Source of the DNA: Formicarius rufipectus
Lineage: Eukaryota; Chordata; Aves; Passeriformes; Formicariidae
Direction of reading: 5' to 3'
Length of the DNA stretch: 64,000 nucleotides
Assembly: GCA_013399695.1 (NCBI GenBank)
Contig: VXAU01004437.1
Span: 209,790-273,789, forward strand
Under the pieces are notes generated by a model. That model worked only from the letters and a program-made list of their open reading frames with translations, was not told the DNA's origin and made no database searches. Below are positions 45,768-58,664 of this stretch, piece by piece. The stretch's first letter is position 1, and every line of letters begins with the position of its first letter. Both the position numbers and the translations under genes were made by a program.

Positions 45768-45789
45768 CCTCTTTAACTCATTAAAGAGG
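45768..45789. repeat. Perfect 9-bp inverted repeat (hairpin)
   Basis: Arms CCTCTTTAA and TTAAAGAGG flank a 4-base loop. On the minus strand it falls just after a possible acceptor (ACTTTCAG) and before a possible donor (GCAAG|GTGAGC) at 45729. Confidence 0.8.
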
Positions 45790-48700
45790 CTGAAAGTTAA
45801 TGCAGTAAAAAGACTGCTTTCCAGGTCACGCGCTGATTTGTCCCACAGAACAGTTCTACAAGTGTCAGACCCACATAAGCAAAATGGAAAGCAGGAAAGT
45901 GGAGCCAAGAACATGAGAAGAGAGGATTAAGTGGGGGTGAAAGCAGAGTAGGAAAGGACAGAGAGCAAAACCTGCCCATCTGAGAACCAGTGATGTGTTA
46001 TGTCACCGCAAATATTTGTGGAACTGGGGTCTCAAGCCCTAACTGAAGCTTCCCAGACCAGCCCTGAACACAGCTGGACTGCCAGGATCAGCAGAGCTGT
46101 GAGGAGCCAACCTCCTTCAGTGAACACCCATCAATGTCTCAGCCCACAGCAAGAGCAGAGGCAGCTTATGCTACCAGGACAGTCACAGAGTGACTAAGTT
46201 TTGTAACAAACCACTTGAAGAAAAGGCACAGGCCAGGTAAGACTATAAAGTTATGCAAAAGTTTGCCCTCAGGTTCTGACTGACCTACTGACTATTATGT
46301 AAACAACTGCACTTGAATCCCACTCATAAGCCTTCAACATTCACTGAAATTTCAGAGAAGAGGTCAGGAAAATTCCTCCATCTGGTTCTGCACAGAGTTG
46401 GTGGCATAATCATGGCAGGCTAATAAATTAGTAGTGACACCACAACTGCCTCTTCCAGCCGCCACCACTACTGGACTAAATCTCTACAGGCAACCAGAAC
46501 AACAGACAAGGGATCAGAAGACTCGTCTTTTGAAGACATCCACTTTGCTTAGTGTTCAAAGAACTGGCACACACAGGGAGGACAGTTCAGTATGGGCCAC
46601 AGCTGCATCATGTACAACATCCTGTGTAACTTGGGTTGGCTTAAAAACAAACCAGACAGTTCCTGTGTGGATCAAAACAGGTTTCTTGGGTGCGGCTGAC
46701 GACAGCAGGAAGGACAGCACTGAGACATGAGTGTGGACACATTTGTCCCATAAAAACCCATAAATGTCTTCTATAGCTTTAAATCACATTTAACTTTAGC
46801 TAATTAATAAAAACAACAAAAATATCTGGATTTAAAAGTTTACTATGCAATGTTCTGCAAGTTTCCTTGTCTGAGTCCCACAGGGACATTCTACTTTGAA
46901 TATAAAATTCAAATCTTCCATTTGGCTCAGCTTAGTCATATGGATAAACTGCCAAATTCTTATTTTGTTTACAAACAGGATTAAAAACCACATGAGGTAT
47001 CCACAAAGAGAACCATTATAGTGTCAGAATTTTTACCTAATTTATTTTTCTCATTGCAAAAAGCTTTTTGAAATCTTGTTTTACAAGGTACATTTCAAAA
47101 TTTTACTCAAATGCAATTACACTAATGTTAGACTGAGACAAAGGAAAATACTCTCATGGCAAAACAATTAGGTACTTAGAGATTTGAAAAAGTTTCTGCA
47201 AGAAATGACTGATATTGCACACTTGAACTTTGAGTTTTAATTTACACTGTTGAAAATTAACCCTAGTATACCCACTGCCAAGTTTGTGTTCCAGCTGTGT
47301 ATTTTAGAGTACTCACTGAGATGTCATAGACATGACTGAATTTTTCTGCTAAGAACTCAGTCCATCTCTTTCTCTTCCCTGCCAGGAACTAAAAAAGGTC
47401 AAGGTCTGACAGTTGTGTCATATCTGAGCAGGAGATGCTGACACTTCTGCCCAGCGAAGACATCCAAAAGCACTCACAAGCACTCACTTTAAGAGTGCAC
47501 GTAACTAGATTTACAGGCTGGGTGGTGTCCTATCAAAGGGTGACAAAAGGTCAAAAGGGAAGAGAAGAATGAACTTCTGTTAGTTTCTGGATGTTGACAA
47601 AATCAGAGACTATTTTGACCAAGCACAAATAGCTCTGTCTAATGTGACAAGAAGAGAAAATTTGACTTTGATTAAATCCATTAGACATCACAACCAAGAA
47701 CCACCTTCAAGTATCAGTGCTGAGACAGGTCTCCTTTGTGACCTTAAGTCTCTTGTTGACACTTGTGTTTGTCTCTCTCATAGAAATAACTACTAATGCA
47801 CACGAAAATCCTAAATGCAAGGTCTAAAATGTGTGGTGAGAGTAGGATTGGGATTAACAAAAGCCTGACTTTCGAGGACAACTTCCAGGGCAGTGTTTCT
47901 CAGCTTTCCAAGGGAGCTCTAACCTTGCTGAAAAACCTACCTGGACATAACCCTGTGTGGTTATGTTGCTGGAAGAGAAAAACAAGAAACTGGCAAGATA
48001 CTTGGCATTTTTGTCTCACAGTGGTTTTGCCTCACAAACTTACAACTCTACTGCTGTACTGAAAAACTTTTTGTAGACATTCTGCTGATGTCTTACAGAC
48101 AACTGGTGACTGAGGATCCTTGTCTTCTCAGTGCTGCACCTGAACATGAGGTGGGGCATTTTCCCCTGTTATATTTTATAACAAAAGTCCATAAATGTAA
48201 ATTTCTGATATGATATCTTCTCAGTTCTCACATATTAGAAAAATTCTCAAGTAAAAAGGTATTAACATGTTTCCAATATGCAAAAAGGCTCATACTCCTC
48301 ATACATCCTCTGAAAATATGCATTTCCTTAGAGCTATAGCACTGTTTTCTGTTTTCATCATGATCTCCAAATCACACCTGATGGCTGCCTGTACTGGGAT
48401 TTTGTTTATACAGTTTAACTAGAAATAGAAAATATGTTTCCACCTTTGATCCTCTAAAAATCTGAGGCAAATTCTTATTTACCACTAAGATATTTCAACA
48501 ATTTTCTTACATTTCATGTCTTCTTCACTTACCCACTGCCACTTCTAGAAAATTAAAAAATCCTCTGACAAATAATAAGAAAAAGAGCCTGTGGTCCAAG
48601 CTGTGCTACAAAGTGTTTTGTGTTCATGGAAGACTATAGAATGAAAAAGTAATAATGAACAGAAGCAGAAAATGTGAGTTTAAAGCTGCTTTAACTCCAT

Positions 48701-51700
48701 GTGGCCACCTTTGCTTTCTTTTAAAAAACAGCAAAAGATGATGTTTTTTCAGGTGTAAAGTGAGTTCTCTCCCACACCACATGCAACAGCCCTCCGTGTA
48801 TAACCAAGCCTTATTCTATGTAGGATAGGAGTTCTCAGTGTTATTAGTGCATTATCTTTGCTTTTGAAATTAAAATACCTTCACTTCAGTATTCTAATTG
48901 CAATAGTTAGGTGTGGAAATCTGACTGCAAGCACCTAATCAAGAGACTTGGTGTTATCCAGAGTTCCGCTACTACAAGGATTTACCAGCCCTTTCTTCTT
49001 TCTCTCTCACTCCATCTTTTCAGTATTTCATGTCAGAACAATTTGTAGAATAAATGCTGCATATACTTTATATTTTAATCCATGCCTATCTGAGGAGATT
49101 TTGCCTACAAAGATCCCTTTTCAAATCTCTTTATTCACCATAAATACTTTAAAGTGAGTTTCTGAGACACACACAGGTATTTTCAGTATCTTCATTAAAT
49201 AAGCAAAATGGTGAAATAAAAGCCGTTGTCTGGGGTTTTATTAAATTATTAAATAAATAACCATGAGATAAACTTTGATGAGATAAAAAAATCATAGTAA
49301 CATCACATACAGGACTATGTAGTTCTACAGTCTCTGTAACATTACCTTGTTCAACAATAATTTCATTTTAGGTTGAGTAAGACTGAAGATTCAGACCCAG
49401 CAGAGGAATTACAAAAGTGGAAATCAAAATTTCCAGTCAAGTAAACACCACCTTATCACAGGCACTTAACAATTTGCTTTAAATATTTGTCTCTGTAGCT
49501 GAAAAAAAAGGTAATGCAGAGATTATATTAAGATGCAGATTAAGTGATTGCTAATCAGCAACAGGCACAAACTAAATACTTCTGCAAGAAAAGAGGGGTA
49601 GATATATGAAATTAACATATTCTCATGAAGGCACAGTTTAATATTCAATAAATTTATGTAAAACTCAATGCATTATTGTTCTCTATTTTGATTATTCCTG
49701 GATAATAAAGCATCATAAAGAGTTAATGACATCTTAACATCTTCTCCATGGGATTTCTCCTGAAGGCCCTATTTTCATCAAATTCACTGCTTCCTGCATT
49801 ATCAGCCCTCTGCTTGAGAAACTGAGACTACAATTATTCTTTTCTGTCTGGATAACTTTTGTTTGAGGGGTAGCTTTAATCATTCTAATGCTTCAGCATA
49901 AGGAAAATACCTCAAGAACACCAAGTATTTGTACAGAATCAGAGTAAACTCTATTCTTAGCAAGTAGTTTTGTTGAAGATCTTCACAATAGATATTGGAG
50001 CCATATACTTCTAGAGAGTAATTTATCCCATTTTAAGACAGCTGTCTAAAATAAGTGGGAGGAAATGGTCTCTGGAGGTGCTTCTTTCTTCCATTGGATT
50101 TGAAAGTCTAGAGAGCTATCTTAGTCTAGATAACTAATTTTTAGGCAGATAAAAATCAGGTCAGATGACACCTGTCCTGGTTCTCTCTCTTTACGTCATC
50201 CTAGATCTATTCATCCTGGCCAAAGAACTAAACAACCTGTCACCCAGCAGCTCCCAACTTAGGGTCAGGGCACCCTTACAACACCTTATGCAAACTCACA
50301 GGGAATTCAAACAGAAAAACAATGTTCTTATGGAAAGCAGCAAAATTTCTCAGTGAAAAATGCAAAGTGCAATTATAAAAAACAGTGTAAATGTTGTATG
50401 CCATGATGAGTTACCTACCAAAACAGAGAAGGCACTCCTGGTCTCACTGTAAATGCAATACATTATTTGGAAAACAGTAAGGACCAAGTAGTTCTTTCCC
50501 AGTTGTGAAAAATCACATGTAGTTCAGGAGAGGCTGGAAACATGAACTGCATCTCCACAGAACTGAGCACTACAGCAGTCATGGGTCGCACATCCCATAG
50601 GGCACAGCACGCCAACCCAGATAAGAATGTCCCGATACAGGGCAGGCCCACTGTCATTTCCCTCATCAGTTCAGAGATGAACAAAATCTAAGCAGTGTTT
50701 AAAACCATTTTTTTCTCTCCTGACATTCTCTTCTCTGACAGTTCAGAGCAGCTCCCCGTGAAAGGGAGGCTGAAGGGGCGAAGTTCTTACAAGGGTAACA
50801 CAAAATTTTCTTCTCCAGATTCTGCCCTGATCTGGGTCTACACTCCAAAAGCTTCATTGCAAATTTCAGCTTTCAAACAGCCCATCAAAACTGAGTGTAG
50901 AAACCTCACAAAGCAGGCTCTTTCACAGTATTTTTTCTCTGCTTTCAGCTGTTCACAGCGGTGACAGCATCTGCACAAATTAAAAACAAAACAAACAACA
51001 AAAAACCCAAACAACCTCCTCAAGATATTTTTGTCAATCTACTCTCTCAAAACAAAGAAATATATACTAATGTAACTTATTCTCCTTTAACAAAAAATGT
51101 ATCTATTTTGGCAGTGGTTACACCAGACTAAGGTAAATTGTGGGGAACCAAAAGGTCTCATTGTGTAGGTCAGTGAAGGGAGTAGTAAATAAAACCTTGA
51201 TCTGCTCAAACCAGGTAGGAAAGCATTCATCTGCAATTAACAAAAAAAGTGGGGTGATGATTATCCCTGCATATGCAGAAACACAGACAGGTACAAAACT
51301 TTATGCCCTTTATGCCCATTTTGAGTCTGAATGAAGATGTAGTTTGACTATCCAGTAAGATTTCCTTGCCTCTCACCTCAACAGAGTGCATGTCAGCTAT
51401 ATACTAGACAAAAATTCAGATCTGTCTTGCACCCTCAGCTCTGCCACCAAATCTACACTTCTCTGTTAACTCATTTCTTTCCCTTGTAAAAAAATAAATA
51501 GTTATTTATAGCAAACATTCAGATTCATACATTGGAGATAATACTGTGTTTGTGCAAAATATTATTGCTGTCTGTTTTCATAACTATTTATGTATTTAAA
51601 CCAGCAACACTGTCATAGCTGTTTCTCCCTTAAGAAAGCAGTTCAGCACATTGATTTGCACGCATGGATTTGGGGGCTTTGCCTTTGTTTTAGCAAAACA

Positions 51701-51872
51701 TATCCATGTCTTCTAGTCTTGTAGCAAACTTCTTGAGGACATAAAATTCTTTATTCTTCCTAACATTTGCTACAAGTCTGCAAGACATTCTGTTATACAA
51801 ACTTCTGGTTTTAAACGTTAGAAAACAGCAATGTTCCAATTGTCAAAACAGCTTTTCAGAGTAAATTATATC

Positions 51873-51898
51873 TTTTTTTTTTTTTTTAAAAAAAAAAA
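51873..51898. repeat. T15A11 homopolymer palindrome
   Basis: An uninterrupted run of T directly followed by a run of A, able to fold back on itself. Likely length-variable. Confidence 0.9.
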
Positions 51899-54089
51899 GG
51901 TTCAAAACCTATATATATACTTTGGGGCAGTACCTCCCATTTAAAGTACAAAAGGATTTGTTGTATGATCATGTCGTCAGCTTTCCACTCACAAGGCACA
52001 CTGTCTCATGAACATACTTTGAGGAAAGTTAAAGGAACAAATGTAGTGTAGGTTGACTGGCAGTTCAAAGCTTCAAAGTCTCTCTCTGGAGACTTTGACT
52101 CAAAAGAAATGACACTAACTATGATTCATCGATCATGTATTTATCATGATTTATGTAACCTGATCGCACTTCACTTTCACTATCCATCAAGTCCCCAAGG
52201 TTTTTGGTGTGTGATAATATGCTTTGTGTGCAGAGATATCATCAGGCTGGATACCAGTTACTAGGAAATGCTTCAAGCTGATACACCTGGCCTTTCTAGG
52301 TACACTTTACACAATGCCCTCACCTAAAACAGCTAATTCCTAAAAGGTGTGAAACATCTGATTGGAAGCTCCAGGATCTTTTGGGAATCAGGCACATGTC
52401 TACACATGCACCTGTGAGCACAGCTCTCTACATAAAAACATCTCGTTTTTAAAACACAGGAAGTTTTCATGGAGTCCTCCAAAACTGATACTCTTTCTCA
52501 GAAAGGTTTGAAATGCATGAGATGTGCATCCTTTTATGACAATGAAAATTAAAGCACTGATGTCAAATAACAGGGTACATTTAAGAATTTCTAATAAAAA
52601 ATACCTCTACAGTGATAATTTTTATGGTTCTTTTAACAGTTGCTTATTCAACTTATACAAACTATTAGTATTATAAAAGGCAACAGGATGGTATATGGCT
52701 TAAAGTTTAGTGATCCATAAGATCATGAAGATTATGACTGCTTATGGCAACTGCTTATGAAATAATTTTAGAATATGTTAAGTCCTCATTTACATGAAAT
52801 TATATGAAATGTTCTGTTGATATGAAATTATATCTAGGACTCATAACAGTCTACATTTTTTGACACAGTACCAGTAATTATGAACACTGTGGTAATGTGA
52901 TAACTCTCTAAAATGAAACCAGCCTTTTGAAGTCCATGGGAATGCGTCAGGAAGGGCTACAGGGCCTCTGAAAACTAACAAAATCAAGCCTACAGTCATT
53001 AGAATCATGCTCAGTAGCCAGAGTGGAAATGCATGGGAATCCTGTAAAAAAGACCACCACAGGCAGTAGTTTATATAGCAGAAAATACTCTGGAATCAAA
53101 AACAGAGTTTAAGATATCCATTCTAAATAAACAGTACATAGTCAACACCTAAGGATTTTAAGACACTTGTTCTGAAGTATGTGCTTCTCTACTGCTCTGC
53201 ACAAAGCTCTTTTCTAAATCAGATGCTTTTATGACTGTTCAGCTTTTTCCCATTGAAATTTTGTAATTCATTGGCACAGTGGGTGTTAATATGAAACTAT
53301 TTCAACATGTTAATAACTGAAAGGTTAGAGAGTTTCTTTTGCCCCTATCCATTGCAATAATACAATGCTTTCAATTTTCCACTGGGCATTTGGTTCAGTG
53401 ACAATTCATTGCAAAAAACACCACCTTTTGAACTAGCCATGTCACTTGTAACTGCTAAAATATTTGTGAGAGCTCACATTTAAATACTGACTTTTCCACA
53501 CCATTCCTGGTTTCCGTTATCAAGGATAAGCTCAGTCAAAAGGAGACTTGTTGCTAAATGGAAGGAAACAGTAATATTTGAAGTAAAAGACACTACCATA
53601 ACAGACCAAAAATCCACTATATTTTTTCAGCTGCATATGCTGAACTTCTAATTAATTTTTAATGACTTCATTTACTGATTCATGTTCCTTGTGCTTATCA
53701 AAGTCTTTTCTCATCTCCAAGTAGAATGAAAAGGTCAGGTGTTACACATACAATAATTCAAGCATACTGCAAATTAAGTCCTACTGCACTTCTTTTTCAA
53801 GAAGGGCTATCTTATTTTGCAGCTACGTGTGATGGCATGCAATAAATAAGTTAACTTATATTTCATAGCAATTTCAATGTAAATTCTCCTACAAAAGCTA
53901 GCAGACTGCATTTGCCCTTAGTGAAAAATTATTATGAACATGACTGATACTCAGTACTGCACAACTCCTCTTTTTAAACAGCAGAGAAAATGCCACTATT
54001 AATAGCAGAGCTGTCAAGACAGCGTCATCTGAAAGACTCAGAGTGTTTCAAGACAAAGTCAGATTGTCATTCTCTTGCTGCAGTTTGCA

Positions 54090-54160
54090 AAGGGGAAAAA
54101 AAGAAAAGAAAAAAGAAAGAAAAAGAAAAAGAAGAAGAGGGGAAAAAAGGAAAAGAAGTC
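54090..54160. repeat. Polypurine (G/A) tract
   Basis: About 70 bases of almost pure A and G on the plus strand. It gives a spurious Lys/Glu-rich reading frame. Confidence 0.9.
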
Positions 54161-54535
54161 TGGTTATCAGAAGTGAGATAGTTTAAAAGAAAAGTTAAGT
54201 TAAAATTTATGCACTGGATCAGGTAGGAAGGGCTGGTGTGATTTGTGTAGAATTCCTTTGAAAGCCATCAGTTTCTCTTAAAGGAGAATGGTATTTACTA
54301 GGGATTCACCTTCAGTGAAATCAGTCTGGGGAGCAGAGGGTAGTTCCTCGTCTCACTGTACCTTCTACAGATGTCTGCGTTCTTTGTAGGATGCTGGGAT
54401 GGGGGGAAAGGGGTGGAGAATTCTCACAATCACATTTAGAACATCAGAAACAGCACTTCTACACACACTTAATTCTTTAATCATTTTTATCCTAATGGGA
54501 GCATTGAGAGAGTCTTCATTCTGCATATTCAGTAG

Positions 54536-54888
54536 CTTTGGGGTGACCTAATTGTGGCCTTGCAGTACCTGAAGGGAGCCTGCAAGGAAGATGGAGAGGG
54601 ACTTTTTACAAGGGCATGGAATGACAGGACAAGGGGGAACAGTTTCACACTGACATAGTAGGTTTAGATGGGATATTAGGGAGAAATTCTGTACTGTGAG
54701 GGTGGTGAGGCTCTGAAATAGGTTGCCCAGAGAAGTCGTGGGTGCCTCATTCCTGGAAGTGTTCAAGACCACATCGGATGGAGCTCTCAGCGACCTGGTC
54801 TTGTGGAAGATGTCCCTATCCACGGCAGGGGGGTTGGAAGTGGATGACATTTTGGCTTCCTTCCAACCCAAACTATTCTATGATTTAA
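54536..54888 (+). mobile_element. CR1 LINE 3' fragment (about 350 bp)
   Basis: Reads GGCCTTGCAGTACCTGAAGG, then GGGTGGTGAGGCTCTGAAAT, GGTTGCCCAGAGAAGTCGTG and finally CTTCCAACCCAAACTATTCT with ATGATTT, the sense strand of a CR1 3' end. It is antisense to SLCO1A2. Confidence 0.95.
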
Positions 54889-57800
54889 TATAGTCACTCC
54901 AGACTCTGTGCAGTGAACAGGGATACAAATTTACAATGCACTGGCTACACAAGGAGGTACTCAAATAAGTGCCATATCCTTCCTTTTAGCAAGATCTTCT
55001 GTTCTGCTTTAAAGTGCACATATGAGTAGTACACGTGTTAGAGGACTCCATAAACTACTGCAGTAGTGGCATGTAAGAACTGCAGCAATATCTTTGAAAC
55101 CTCTATACATTTTTATACATTATTTCCTATAGAAAGTGGCTTTGGAGAATTATCATAGCAGGAAGTAACGGATGGCTTAGGTTATCAGAAAGGAAGAATG
55201 CTACTACTATTTCATATTACATATTTACCATTAGAATTGTTTTAAGGCCTTGAAAGTGATATTGTTAACTAAAGGGCAGTTCTGCTTTTGCTTGTACATC
55301 TGGAAACAGGTTGCAGGAGAGGCAGGGGAAAAGAAAGCCAAGAAGTTGAACCTTCTGTTGTATTCAAAGGTTAAGTTGGTGGATGCAAGCCAGTAGAAGC
55401 CAAAAAATAAAACTCTATAAACTGTAAGTAGGAATGGCAGTAGAATCCAGAACTGAGCTGTCAATTCTGACTTTTCTGATCTAAACATGGAGTTTATTTC
55501 TCTTGCCTGGGAGATTCCCAGCTATAGGAACTGATTCAGCACAAACTGCTGAGCTCATTCTCAGAGCAATCGGTAGTGATAGTCCTTTGAGGTTACATCA
55601 TTGTTCTGTCAGTGGTGTGAGATGAGTAACATAGGACATCATAAAAACTATTTTAAAATACTGCTAACTATCCAAATTGCTTCTTTCCATTTGGTAGTCA
55701 ATTACATAAATAGCCACTCTTCATTTCTGAATCACCTGTTTTTTCCACTGCTGGAGAAATTAACTTTCCTCCTCTAACCTCTGTGTTGCTTCTTACATAT
55801 TTCTTGCAGAGGTTTAACATCAATTTTGGGATCAACAAGAAGAGCTCTTTGTATTTTTGTCAGCACAGAAACGGCCCACACCAAATAGGAGTAGAAAAGA
55901 AAGTTGTGCTAACAAAAGCTTGTCTGATAAAACACTAGCTGAACAAAGCAGTTACACAAAGCTCAAGTACTAACAGTAGAAAATTACAACTCCACACACC
56001 AGAAAGTACAACCAGTGTGGTATTTATCAACATAGCACCAAGCAAGAAACACTGAGAAGAGAATATTATAGCGGAAATTGTCAGACTTTGGCATCCAAAT
56101 GTAAAAATTCAAGGTTCCCAGTCATAAGTGTCTAGTGTAATTTTACACTCCCTCTGATCTTCCACCTAGCTTTTAGTTGTTACAACAGTGGTAGCCAGGT
56201 TCAGGAATGTCAGTCCTGGATATTCCAGAACATATAAAATGATAGCAGCAACCCTATTTAGGGACCTGATTTACTCCTCTAATTTCAGATTTGGCCATTT
56301 GAACAAAAGACAACTTGACTTTTTCAGGCGTGTTGACACTATCAATGAAACCTCTTTCCTATACTTTGGTTTTGCAGATTAATTTGCAAGGAATCAAAGG
56401 CTAATCAAATTGCTATAAATTCTAAAAATATATTGTCAGTTCACATGAAACATTGTGCGCAACTCCCATAACAGCTACAAGCTGTGACACATGCACCATT
56501 CTGTTTCATTACTGGTGATATTTACACTGATGAATATTAATGTTGCTGTTATGTTTCCTGGTTTATTCAAAAAAATGAAATAAGCCCATTTTAAGTTAAT
56601 GCCTATAGTTTTTCCTTTCCTTTTTGGATACAACAGGCAAACTAAACCGTGAGATGGTCACACGCTTCTAGTTCCTGGTAACTGAGCAACAATGTAATTT
56701 GCTGGAGACACCTGCCTTACACAGCTGTACAGCAGCTGGTAAAGGGCAAGCAACAGGTAATATGGCTCTTTGTCACTCTCAAGAATGGGAGAGATACATC
56801 CATTACCAACAGTCTTAATGTGGGTTTTTAACATTATTAAGCAAATGTAAAACTCAGGTATTGAAAAGCAGCCATTAAAAGTAGGAACCAGCTGTCCAGC
56901 AGGTGCCAAGAATAGCCTAAGAAAAAGGTATATCTCAGAAAAGAGGGAGATAACCTTAAATCTCAGGCACTGAGTACATAAGGGAGTTAAAGCACTCCTA
57001 ATGGAATCCATCTCACGTGCATTTAGACACCCACAGTGGAAACATCTATACCTGAGCGAGTCACCCAAGGCCGTTTTTATAGGCAAAAAGCAGAAACAGG
57101 CACAAATCATCAAAGCTATTTTAGACTTCTGCATTAGAAACAGGGACTAGAGTGGCCTCTATTTATCTCACGTTTAGTCAGATAAATCCCAGTCCCCAGT
57201 ATATAAAAAGCAGCAGACACTTGAGACAAGGCTGGTTCCCAGTTCCTCTACCGACAGTCCATCACAGTGAAGAGCACGCACACCTTCCTGCAGCTCCAGA
57301 CACTGTGTAGGCAGTTTCCAGAAGAAAGCAGGGCATTGGCATACCATATCTTCTGCATTCTATTTAAACCTCTGGTGTCCCCTAATCCTCATACAGGCAC
57401 AATACTTTAGGCAAACCTTTTCATGCAGATTTAAACCCCAGTATGAATATCTAAAATCACTATGTAGCTACTCAGAATAGAATTGGTCACAGGTTTCTTT
57501 AATGAGAATACTTTTTTTTTTTTATTTCCCTTAGACTGGTAACAATTGCTTTGCATAGTAATACAGTTGTTTTGGTTTTTTCCTAAGCTCAAGGTTATGG
57601 AACTTTGTCAGTGGTAAAAATAGTTTTCTAACCATTCACTGAATGGTTCTAACTGCAGAGAATTTAGTATGAGCATCTTGAAATTTGAGTTGTGAATCGT
57701 TCTGCTGTCAAGGAGATTACACAATTTCATATTCCATTCCTGTTTGTCTAGGAAAACACTACTCTTGCTTAAGAGAACTTGTAACAGAAGCTGTAGTACC

Positions 57801-58533
57801 TTAATTTTGTTAACATTACATCTGACTAATTGCTGGACAGACTTCCTGCTTATTCTGCCAAGATGCTGTGGTGGCCCAGGAGGCTGGCAATGGTCCTGGG
57901 ACATCATGAGCCTAGTTTCATTTCTACAGTGCAGTCAAGAATCAGCCTTTCTCTGCTTCCTTCAAAGCATTAGTGGTTCCCCCCAAGGCCACTTGCAGGA
58001 CAGCTGGCATTAGAATTTGGGACTAATACTTCCTTGAAAAGCCTCTTTCACTTTTCTTGTGTCAACCCATAGCTTGATTCAAGCTTGACACAGTAACAAC
58101 TCCTTTAGATGCCTTAAAAGATAAAACATTCTGAATATATAGTCCAATCTTTTAAAATCTTAAATTAAATAAACTGATCTATCCATTGCTTTTCAGGATT
58201 TCAAACACACCGCTACCAGGTGTCAGTGGGACATGGATCTCTTTCCACTCTGAAAGAAGCACACCAAGGCATTTTCAATATTCAAGCAATGAAAATTGGC
58301 TAGTGTCCATCACCAGCCAGATTACCTGTATAATTGTTTTTCAGCACAATTTTCTCTCTGTAAAATGGGTTTAATCCTACCTTCATTTCATAGGATTGAA
58401 ATTGCTACAGTGAAAATAACACCCAAATGTTATTTCATTGTAGTCAAGTGCTATAGTGAATCTGTGGAGAGATGAACTTGTTTCAGATGTTGCACGGAAC
58501 TTACTGTTATAGTGAAGATAAAACACTACTTAC

Positions 58534-58578
58534 TTCTGTTACAGGAGGACTTTCCATCCAAATGGGGAGAACAAGAAC
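58534..58578 (-). CDS. SLCO1A2: Candidate upstream coding exon of SLCO1A2
   Basis: A 45-nt minus-strand exon with strong signals: acceptor CTTTTCCCCAG before 58578 and donor CAGAA|GTAAGT after 58534. An ATG at 58557 opens eight codons (MESPPVTE) ending in phase 0. Splicing to either acceptor of the 43550 exon stays in frame and would give a 677- or 675-residue protein. The distance (15 kb) and short length make this an inference from splice signals and frame only; it may instead be an untranslated leader exon. Confidence 0.45.
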
Positions 58579-58647
58579 CTGGGGAAAAGAAGCACATCAT
58601 CATATCATTAAAAACAGAGAGCAAAATACCCAGAAGTAGCACCCCTT

Positions 58648-58664
58648 AAAAAAAAAAAAAAAAA
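58648..58664. repeat. A17 homopolymer followed by CA-rich tract
   Basis: An A17 run followed by a CA-rich stretch to about 58690. Confidence 0.9.

Larger units (their letters stand above)
43551..58533. other. SLCO1A2 upstream region / long 5' intron(s)
   Basis: About 15 kb between the first certain SLCO1A2 exon and a candidate upstream exon. It holds a CR1 fragment (54.5-54.9 kb), a polypurine tract (54.1 kb), a T15A11 palindrome (51.87 kb), and candidate minus-strand leader exon ends at 44365 and 45729. No protein gene is supported; the reading frames are short and unrelated to known families. Confidence 0.55.

Noticed and set aside
53990..54181. Lys/Glu-rich frame on the plus strand.
   Set aside because: It is a translation of a polypurine tract.
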